Translations under genes and position numbers: made by a program
Notes under the pieces: generated by a model
Database searches by the model: none
What the model saw: the letters and a program-made list of their open reading frames with translations, nothing else
Told to the model about the DNA's origin: nothing
Shown: piece after piece, positions 1 to 5,803 of the stretch
How positions within the stretch are numbered: the first letter of the stretch is position 1
Layout of the letters: each line of letters begins with the position of its first letter
Source of the DNA: Candidatus Coatesiibacteriota bacterium
GTDB taxonomy: Bacteria > Oederibacteriota > CAKKQC01
DNA length: 14,005 nucleotides
Assembly (NCBI GenBank): GCA_023265785.1
Contig: JAHFSL010000022.1
Coordinates: 1 to 14,005, forward strand
Direction of reading: 5' to 3'

Positions 1-65
1 TGCCTCCGGTCCGTCTGGGGATGCCCTATTGAAGCAAACTGGGCGCACCCCCGCAAACCGTGGGG

Positions 66-1211
66 CTAGGAGCCGCCGCCCCCGAAGAAATACCGAAGGG
101 ACAGCCCGACTTCGGTGATGGCGATCGGGATGATGATGATTTTTCCGAGGAAATCCCCGCCTTCCAGCGAGGCCACCAGGTTCGGCAGGATGGAGAACTC
201 GAGCCCGGCGCCAACGCGGATCAGCCCGAGACTCAGGCTGAACAGGGAATTGGAGAAGGTCATCGACCCATAGCCGCCCTGGATGAACGGCCGCAGGCGC
301 CAGCGCCAAGGCACCCACCGGAGGTCAACGCCCCACATCGTCACGGTTGTGGAGTCGGAGTCACCCGGATCGGACGGAACGAGAACCACCCCGAAATTGA
401 CCCGCATGGAGAGGGACTTGCCGTACCCGACACTGCCCTCCCCCGCCACGTATGTCAGCGATGACGCCAGAGCATCACCGCTCCCCAGCAATCCACCGTG
501 CCCGCCAATCCCCCACCGCCCCGGCGGGGGAAAGGTGAGGAACGAGGACTCGCTGGCGGACGCTTCCTCCGTGGAGGGCGTGACCGCGGCCGCTGGGGCG
601 GCCGGAGCGGCCGCGACCTCGGTGCGCAGGGAGTCGGCATACTGGTGGATCGGAGGATTATCCGGGTGAAGCGCGAGCGACTTGTCGTAGGCTTCCAGCG
701 CCCCCTTCTTGTCGCCCCGGGCAACCCGGATATTCCCCATCACCTGCCACGCCTGCCAGTGTTTGGGATCAGCGCGCACCGCGGCCGCCGCGGACTGGAG
801 GGCGGCATCCTGGTTTCCGGCGGAATACTTCGCGACGGCATCCTGATAGGAGACTTCTCCCGGCGAAACTGCGACGGCGGGCGCCGCCGCAGGGCCCGAG
901 AGGGAATCCACATACGCCCGAAGGGACGGATTGTTGGGATTGCCGGCAAGGGCATTCTTGTACACCGCCACCGCCCCGGGCTGGTCGCCCAGCGCCATCC
1001 GGGCATTCCCGTCAATCTGCCAGGCCTGCCAGAGGGCGGGATCGGCCTGCACCGCCGCCTCGGCGTCCTTGATGGCGCCCAGATGGTCCCCGGCCGTTTC
1101 CTTGGCCGAGGCGGACTTATAGAGGGCATCGCCCTGCGGATTGGCCCGGGCCGGAATCGGCAAGAGGGGGAGGAGCAGGAGGATCGACAGGGCCCAACAG
1201 TTCACACGCAC
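66..1211 (-). CDS. TPR-repeat protein with C-terminal outer-membrane-barrel-like domain
   Basis: A 381-aa exported protein, function unknown. Residues 1-23 form a signal peptide (hydrophobic LLLLPLLPIPARA core and cleavage site). Two tetratricopeptide blocks follow, at about 26-105 and 122-195. They are near copies of each other: each has a WQAWQ-x2-GN core, a GD turn and an ending like NP-x5-YxDSL, so the block arose by internal duplication. An Ala/Pro linker (about 198-215) leads to a Gly-rich, alternating hydrophobic region (about 230-381) with beta strands and a terminal LRYFF-type strand, as in small outer-membrane barrels. TPRs would bind proteins in the periplasm while the barrel anchors the protein; this is inference from domain order. 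The start is GTG 1211; GTG 1205 is an alternative. There is no Shine-Dalgarno, but a TACGAT hexamer lies 6 bases upstream. It is divergent from the FKBP gene. Confident that it is a gene; the barrel call is moderate. Confidence 0.85.
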   Translation of the reverse strand: MRVNCWALSILLLLPLLPIPARANPQGDALYKSASAKETAGDHLGAIKDAEAAVQADPALWQAWQIDGNARMALGDQPGAVAVYKNALAGNPNNPSLRAYVDSLSGPAAAPAVAVSPGEVSYQDAVAKYSAGNQDAALQSAAAAVRADPKHWQAWQVMGNIRVARGDKKGALEAYDKSLALHPDNPPIHQYADSLRTEVAAAPAAPAAAVTPSTEEASASESSFLTFPPPGRWGIGGHGGLLGSGDALASSLTYVAGEGSVGYGKSLSMRVNFGVVLVPSDPGDSDSTTVTMWGVDLRWVPWRWRLRPFIQGGYGSMTFSNSLFSLSLGLIRVGAGLEFSILPNLVASLEGGDFLGKIIIIPIAITEVGLSLRYFFGGGGS

Positions 1212-1217
1212 ACCATC

Positions 1218-1223
1218 ATCGTA
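1218..1223 (-). promoter_or_regulatory. Candidate -10 element of the TPR gene (leaderless type)
   Basis: On the minus strand, TACGAT (4 of 6 matches to TATAAT) is followed by six bases and then the GTG start at 1211. This spacing would place the transcription start at or next to the start codon, giving a leaderless mRNA, which fits the lack of a ribosome binding site. No convincing -35 is visible 16-19 bases upstream. Confidence 0.35.
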
Positions 1224-1260
1224 CCTGACGTCCTGCGACCCCCGGCCTGACCGCTGTCAG

Positions 1261-1290
1261 TTGACTTTCCTGCTCCAGGCCCGATATGCT
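1261..1290 (+). promoter_or_regulatory. Sigma-70-like promoter of the FKBP lipoprotein operon
   Basis: TTGACT (1261-1266, 5 of 6 matches to the -35 consensus) is separated by 18 bases from TATGCT (1285-1290, 4 of 6 matches to the -10 consensus). The ATG at 1298 follows the -10 by only 7 bases, where transcription would begin, so the transcript is probably leaderless. It would drive the FKBP gene and possibly the whole plus-strand run to 5001. Confidence 0.6.
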
Positions 1291-1297
1291 TTTTCCC

Positions 1298-1816
1298 ATG
1301 CGCATCACATTGCTCCTCGTCGCCGTCGCCGCACTGACCGGACTGTGGGCCTGCAACCGGGACACCGTCAAGCCCAGCGGGCCTGACATGGTCCCCCCCG
1401 CATCGCAAACCCCGGCCTCCGCGGTGGCCGCCCCGACGACCGCACCCGCGGCCACTGCGCCGGCCACACCGGCCCAGGAAGTGACCACCGCCAGCGGCCT
1501 CAAGTACCTCGACATGAAGGTCGGCGATGGCCCCTCCCCCCTGCCCGGCCAGACCTGCGTCATGCACTACACCGGCTGGCTCACGAACGGGACGAAGTTT
1601 GACTCGTCCGTGGACCGCGGCACCCCGTTCGAATTCCCGCTCGGCCAGCACCGCGTGATCGCGGGCTGGGATGAGGGGGTGGCCACGATGAAGGTCGGCG
1701 GCAAGCGCAAGCTGACGATCCCGCCGCAACTGGGCTACGGCGCGCGCGGCGCCGGCGCGGTCATCCCCCCGAACGCCACGCTGGTGTTCGATGTGGAGCT
1801 GCTCGGAGTCAAGTAG
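1298..1816 (+). CDS. FKBP-type peptidyl-prolyl cis-trans isomerase, lipoprotein
   Basis: A 172-aa periplasm-facing lipoprotein that should catalyse cis-trans isomerisation of peptidyl-proline bonds and help fold envelope proteins. Residues 1-18 are a lipoprotein signal peptide ending in a lipobox-like LWAC, with Cys19 as the lipidation site. A Pro/Ala/Thr-rich tether runs to about residue 62. One FKBP domain fills the rest (about 65-172): it shows MHYTGWL, TKFDSS, the VIAGWDEG core, LGYGARG and the closing IPPNATLVFDVELL strand, so the usual binding-pocket aromatics (Tyr, Phe, Trp, Tyr, Phe) and the Asp are kept. An in-frame ATG at 1286 lies inside the -10 hexamer, so ATG 1298 is the better start; it has no Shine-Dalgarno. 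The next gene begins 22 bases downstream. It resembles single-domain FkpA/Mip-like enzymes without the dimerisation domain. Confidence 0.95.
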   Translation: MRITLLLVAVAALTGLWACNRDTVKPSGPDMVPPASQTPASAVAAPTTAPAATAPATPAQEVTTASGLKYLDMKVGDGPSPLPGQTCVMHYTGWLTNGTKFDSSVDRGTPFEFPLGQHRVIAGWDEGVATMKVGGKRKLTIPPQLGYGARGAGAVIPPNATLVFDVELLGVK

Positions 1817-1838
1817 AGTCGAACGAGCGGGAGTGGTC

Positions 1839-3179
1839 GTGAGTCTCCGCCCGTTCCTTCTGATCTCGGCGATAACCGTCGCGGCCGGAGGCGGGGGCAT
1901 GGCGCATGCCGGTTCCGCCCCACCCATTCTCTGGAGCGTGGCGCCCTCCGCCCTCGGATTGGTCGCAACCGAATACGCCTCCTCGGTCACCGCCGACCTG
2001 TCCGGGAATGTGTACATCACCGGGTCGTCGGATTCCGGCTCCCGCGGATTCTATGCCGCCATTTCCCCCGCTGGAGCGGTCACCCGAATCGATGCCTGGT
2101 CTGGTACCGGCGTTTCCGTGGCCGTGGATGGCGTCGGCCACATCTATGTCGGCGGGACGACCGCCGGGAACAGGTCCATCCGAAAATACGCCGCCGCGGG
2201 GGCCCTCCTGTGGACCCGGACGGATGCGGGAGGCCTTGCCGCGGTCGCGGCGGATGGGACCGGCGTCTATGTCGGCGGCGGAAGCGGAATGGAAAAATAT
2301 TCTTCCGCCGGCGGTTCAAAGGATTGGAGCAGGACCGGCCACGGCGGACTCGGGAGCGTTGACGACATGATCACGGACGGGGCCGGGTCGGTGTATCTCC
2401 GCGGCGATCTCGGCGTGGAACGGTGGACCGCAAACGGGGACTTCGTCTGGCAGACCCTGATCGGATCCTCCGGGTCGAGCGAATGGAATCCCCGGATCCG
2501 GTTGCGGGGTGACGGCTCACCGGTCATCATGGCCTACCTGGGCTATGACGCGTCCGCGGCCCGGATGCTCGATTCCTTTGTCCACCTTGCCGGCTCCACC
2601 GGACTCGAAATGGAGCGCCGTGACGGCGGCTCGGCCGCCGATTTTGTCATGCCGGGCCCCACCACCATCGTCCAGGGCTATGCAGACAGCCTGATGGCCA
2701 ACGGCTGGGATGCAGGGCCGGCTTACCAGGGCACGGGCAACCTGTGGTTGCTACCCGGGCTGGCGCCCGCCGTCGCCGTGTACCCGTCCTCACGCCAGCA
2801 TCTCGCCGCCGGCCCCCGCGGCGAAGTGTATGCCGTGGGGTACGCCAGCGCCGCGCTCTTTGCGGTGCTTGACCCGATCGCCGACGGGGGACCGAAGAAG
2901 GGAACAATCCGGGTCCGCGGCAATGTCATCCGGATCAGGCATGGGGATGTGGCGTACATCACCGTGAGCGGCTCGGCACCCCATGTCGGGCTGGAACTCT
3001 TTGATGCGTCAGGCAATTCGCTCGGCGCGCTTGGCGATACGGCGCTCGCGGGAGACGGGCGCGGCGTGGTGTCCTTCGACGGGAAAGTGAACGGCCGGCC
3101 GCTCCGGTCCGGCGTGTACTGGATCGCCACCCAGACGGCCGTGCGCGACCGGGCGCCCATCGTCATCGTCAATGAATAG
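1839..3179 (+). CDS. Secreted beta-propeller (SBBP-like) protein with FlgD-like C-terminal domain
   Basis: A 446-aa exported protein of unknown function. The start at GTG 1839 is chosen because GGGAG lies five bases upstream and it gives a clean signal peptide (residues 1-24, ending AHA). An ATG at 1791 would overlap the FKBP gene and spoil the signal. Residues about 40-330 carry blade-like repeats with recurring strands VYITG, IYVGG, VYVGG and VYLRG preceded by Asp/Gly turns, as in SBBP/NHL-type propellers. The last 90 residues form an Ig-like FlgD-type domain: LELFDASGNSLG, VSFDGKVNGRPLRSGVYWI. Such domains serve as C-terminal sorting or anchoring modules in FCB-type bacteria. Its stop overlaps the start of the PorV-like barrel gene, so the two are translationally coupled. 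An extracellular or surface location is inferred; the ligand is unknown. Confidence 0.88.
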   Translation: MSLRPFLLISAITVAAGGGGMAHAGSAPPILWSVAPSALGLVATEYASSVTADLSGNVYITGSSDSGSRGFYAAISPAGAVTRIDAWSGTGVSVAVDGVGHIYVGGTTAGNRSIRKYAAAGALLWTRTDAGGLAAVAADGTGVYVGGGSGMEKYSSAGGSKDWSRTGHGGLGSVDDMITDGAGSVYLRGDLGVERWTANGDFVWQTLIGSSGSSEWNPRIRLRGDGSPVIMAYLGYDASAARMLDSFVHLAGSTGLEMERRDGGSAADFVMPGPTTIVQGYADSLMANGWDAGPAYQGTGNLWLLPGLAPAVAVYPSSRQHLAAGPRGEVYAVGYASAALFAVLDPIADGGPKKGTIRVRGNVIRIRHGDVAYITVSGSAPHVGLELFDASGNSLGALGDTALAGDGRGVVSFDGKVNGRPLRSGVYWIATQTAVRDRAPIVIVNE

Positions 3180-4134
3180 GATCGCGTGGATTCTCCTGGT
3201 CGCCGTATCGGCCCGGGCGGAAACCGCACCCGCTGTCGCTGGAACGGGTCCCGTGGGCCAGCCCCTGGCATTCGCGAAGGTCCCGCTCTCGGCGCGGATG
3301 CAGGGAGCCGCGGGACTCGTGCCCGGCGGCCATGATCTCTTCGAGTCCTTTTCCAATCCAGCCCTTGCCACTCGGCAATCGCGGACCTGGGAAGTCGGGT
3401 TGGCCGATGCGCTCATGTTCGGGGGCGACCAGAATGTCTGGGCGGTGGGCGCGGGGTGGGCCGGATCGCAGGAGGGCACGGTCGGCTGGGCGGCCGCCGC
3501 CCAGGTCTCGGGATGGAACATGTCGGCCTTCGACGAAATTGACCTCTATGGGAACCGGACTGGAACCCGGGTGACGCCGGGGGGGTTCCATGGCGGCGCG
3601 GCCGGGGCCTTTCGCTGGAAGAAGTGGAGCGTTGGCCTCGGTGTGCGCTTCGCCTCCGCCGCGCTTGACGGCTTGCCCGATGCTGTTCCCTCCCTCGCCG
3701 CGATCCCGCTTGCCGACTTCGCGTTCGCCCGGACCGGCGAGCACTGGGACTTCGAAATGGGATGGCGCGGGATGGGCCCACAGGGCTCCCCCGAGGAATT
3801 CATCCTGACGCTCCTCCGCCACGGCGAGGCGCCATGGCGGGTCACCTGGGGAGGTGGTTTTTCCACGCCGGGTGATACAGCGTCCAAGACTCATGGCGGA
3901 GGATTCATCGGGTGGTCGTTTTTTGACGTGGTGGAGCCTCGCCTCGGGCTGTATGGATCGGGTGACACCGAGGCGCGGCTCACCGCCGGCATGACGGCGA
4001 CCTGGGCCGGCTATGCACTTGACTATGCGATCGGACTCTCAATCGTAGGTTCCAACCTCGGTGCCATGCACCACATCGTGCTCCGCAGGTCCTTCGGCGC
4101 GTTCCACACCGCTCCCAGCCCCGCCGGCACCTGA
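3172..4134 (+). CDS. PorV/FadL-like outer-membrane beta-barrel protein
   Basis: A 320-aa protein with a short signal peptide (residues 1-16, ending ARA). It then shows the layout seen in PorV/PorQ/UPF0164-type barrels: a conserved N-terminal stretch with SARMQGAAG, a GGHD turn and SNPALA (compare the usual ARxxGMGGA...WNPA), followed by many alternating hydrophobic and Gly-rich strands (for example VWAVGAGWAG, VGLGVRFASAAL, YALDYAIGLS) to the end. In type IX secretion PorV receives the C-terminal domains of cargo proteins. Here the gene overlaps a candidate cargo gene by 8 bases and lacks its own ribosome binding site, so both are made together. Assignment to the superfamily is by pattern only; a general porin-like role is equally possible. 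Confidence 0.75.
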   Translation: MNRIAWILLVAVSARAETAPAVAGTGPVGQPLAFAKVPLSARMQGAAGLVPGGHDLFESFSNPALATRQSRTWEVGLADALMFGGDQNVWAVGAGWAGSQEGTVGWAAAAQVSGWNMSAFDEIDLYGNRTGTRVTPGGFHGGAAGAFRWKKWSVGLGVRFASAALDGLPDAVPSLAAIPLADFAFARTGEHWDFEMGWRGMGPQGSPEEFILTLLRHGEAPWRVTWGGGFSTPGDTASKTHGGGFIGWSFFDVVEPRLGLYGSGDTEARLTAGMTATWAGYALDYAIGLSIVGSNLGAMHHIVLRRSFGAFHTAPSPAGT

Positions 4135-4155
4135 TTCTCGCCCCGGGCCTTCGCC

Positions 4156-5001
4156 ATGAATCACCTGCTCGGCTGGATCGTTCCCACCGACAGCCTGGTC
4201 ACCCCCGGAGTGTACTGCGCGGTGTCGATGACCGCCGCACTGCTCGTGGGAATCAGCAAAGCGGGTTTCGGCGGAGGCGTGGGCGCGCTGGCCACGCCGC
4301 TCATCCTCCTCATCCTCCCGGCCCCGACCGCGCTGGCCCTGACCCTGCCGATGCTTCTCGGCTGTGATGTCTTCACGATCCGCCACTTTTCCCGGGAGTG
4401 GGACCGCACCGCCTTCCGCGCGATTTTCCCCTGGATGTTCGGCGGGCTGTTCCTCGGATTGGCGCTGCTCGTCGCATTCGCCCGGAGCGGCGGGCGGGGC
4501 GACCTCTGGATCCGGTTCGCCGCGGGCGCCAGCGTGATCGGGCTGACCTCACTCTCGCTGCTGCCGGGACGGTTCGCCGCACCGCGCCGGCGGACGACCG
4601 CACCGCCGTCCCGGCCCACCGCCGCCGCGGTCGGGCTGGTCTGCGGCATCACGACCATGGTGGCCCATGCCGCCGGCGTGCTGCTGAACCTGTTCCTCCT
4701 GCGGCGGCGGCCCTCCCCCGCCTCGTTCGTGGGCACTTCCACCAGACTGTACCTGTCATTCAACGCCCTCAAGGTCCCGCTCTTCGTCGCCGCTTCACCG
4801 CTGGCCGGTCGCGCCTTCCTGACCTGGACGACATTCGGCCACAGCCTCTGGCTACTGCCGGCCGGCTGGATGGGCGTCACCATCGGTGCCCGCCTTCACC
4901 GCTCCTTCACGCCTGACGGTCACCGCACGACCGTCACCGTGCTCCTGCTGGTTTCCGGCGTCTACCTGATCGCGTCCTCCTGGCTCGCGCTCGCGCGCTG
5001 A
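4156..5001 (+). CDS. TauE/SafE-family sulfite/sulfonate-type membrane permease
   Basis: A 281-aa integral inner-membrane protein of the TauE/SafE (DUF81) family, usually linked to export or uptake of sulfite, sulfoacetate and other organosulfur anions; the substrate here is not known. Two related halves are visible. The first opens with the hallmark GISKAGFGGGVGALATPLIL (about 32-51) and the helices that follow; the second opens at GLVCGITTMVAHAAGV (about 160-175), after a basic Arg/Pro loop (about 140-154). About seven to eight hydrophobic segments span the membrane. Length is normal for the family. The ATG at 4156 sits 21 bases after the barrel gene without a strong ribosome binding site. 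It is the last plus-strand gene, and its stop is four bases from the stop of the convergent DUF72 gene, leaving no room for a separate terminator. Confidence 0.9.
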   Translation: MNHLLGWIVPTDSLVTPGVYCAVSMTAALLVGISKAGFGGGVGALATPLILLILPAPTALALTLPMLLGCDVFTIRHFSREWDRTAFRAIFPWMFGGLFLGLALLVAFARSGGRGDLWIRFAAGASVIGLTSLSLLPGRFAAPRRRTTAPPSRPTAAAVGLVCGITTMVAHAAGVLLNLFLLRRRPSPASFVGTSTRLYLSFNALKVPLFVAASPLAGRAFLTWTTFGHSLWLLPAGWMGVTIGARLHRSFTPDGHRTTVTVLLLVSGVYLIASSWLALAR

Positions 5002-5005
5002 CGGA

Positions 5006-5803
5006 TCAGGAGGCCAGGAGCGCCCGGAACGCGAGGGCGTTGTTCGCGGCGAACCCCTCGGGGTGGTTGTTGAAGAAGACGAAGACCCGGCTCGCCCGTT
5101 CGGCGAGGCCCCGCACCTTGGGGACCCATTCCTTCATTTCCTCAACGGAGTAGTTGTACCGGTACCGGGCGTGCGGGTCTCTCCCCTCACCCTCCCTCTC
5201 GTTCGACCACCACGCCTCCTTGTTCCGGCCGTGGAACCGGACATACCCGATGGGGCCGGTCAGGATCGCCTCGGGTGGCGGCAGGCCCGGCAGGGCCGGC
5301 TCATCCACACAGCACAGCGAGAGCCCGAGCTTGCGGACACCGTCGAGGAAGTCGTCCCGGAACCATGCCCGGTGGCGGAACTCGACGATGACCGGCTGGC
5401 CCGCAAGGTCCCCCGCCAGCCGGGCCAGCCGCTCCCGGTTGGCGGGCACCGGCTGGAAGGCGTAAGGAAACTGGAGCAGGACCCCCGCCAGCTTCTGCGC
5501 CTGGATGAACGGGCGCAGGGCCACCTTGAATGCCTCGATGGCCGGCGCCAGGTCCGCCGGCGGCTCATGGGTCAGCGACCGGTGGGCCTTGACCACAAAT
5601 TCAAAATGGGAGGGCGTCCGAACCGCCATCCCCTCCAACGCCTTGAGTGACGGAAGGCGGTAGAAGGTCGCGTTCAGCTCGACCGTGTCGAATTTCGTCG
5701 CGTAGTACCCGAGGTAGTCACGCGGTTTCGCGGCGGGCGGGTAGAAGACGCCCGTCCACTCCTTGTACGAATAACCACAGGTCCCTATCTGGATCAGGAT
5801 CAA
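5006..5803 (-). CDS. DUF72 family protein (YecE-like TIM barrel)
   Basis: About 265 aa, close to full family length. DUF72 proteins adopt a TIM-barrel-like fold; their reaction is unknown. Visible family signatures: IQIGTCGYSYKEW at the N-terminus, FDTVELNATFYRLPS, FEFVVKAHRSLTHE, LLQFPYAF, VIVEFRHRAWF, GYVRFHGRN, YRYNYS and the C-terminal VFVFFNNHPEGFAANNA. The start is unclear. An ATG at 5842 would add 13 atypical residues. TTG 5803 follows the strong AAGGAGG (5811-5805) by only one base. CTG 5797 lies seven bases from it and gives MIQIGTCGYSY, the usual family start. In every case the 5' end overlaps the polymerase gene by 80-125 bases, so translation is probably coupled. It is the last gene of the minus-strand run and convergent with the permease. 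Confidence 0.9.
   Translation of the reverse strand: MILIQIGTCGYSYKEWTGVFYPPAAKPRDYLGYYATKFDTVELNATFYRLPSLKALEGMAVRTPSHFEFVVKAHRSLTHEPPADLAPAIEAFKVALRPFIQAQKLAGVLLQFPYAFQPVPANRERLARLAGDLAGQPVIVEFRHRAWFRDDFLDGVRKLGLSLCCVDEPALPGLPPPEAILTGPIGYVRFHGRNKEAWWSNEREGEGRDPHARYRYNYSVEEMKEWVPKVRGLAERASRVFVFFNNHPEGFAANNALAFRALLAS

Noticed and set aside
498..1250. Plus-strand open frame of 250 codons opposite the TPR gene
   Set aside because: Arg/Gly-rich shadow without domains; the minus strand has a signal peptide and TPRs.
5769..5783. DLWLF (polymerase residues 811-815) as a second clamp-binding motif
   Set aside because: It resembles QLxLF, but it lies where the bases are constrained by the DUF72 N-terminus in another frame and outside the family-like part of the polymerase; most likely chance.
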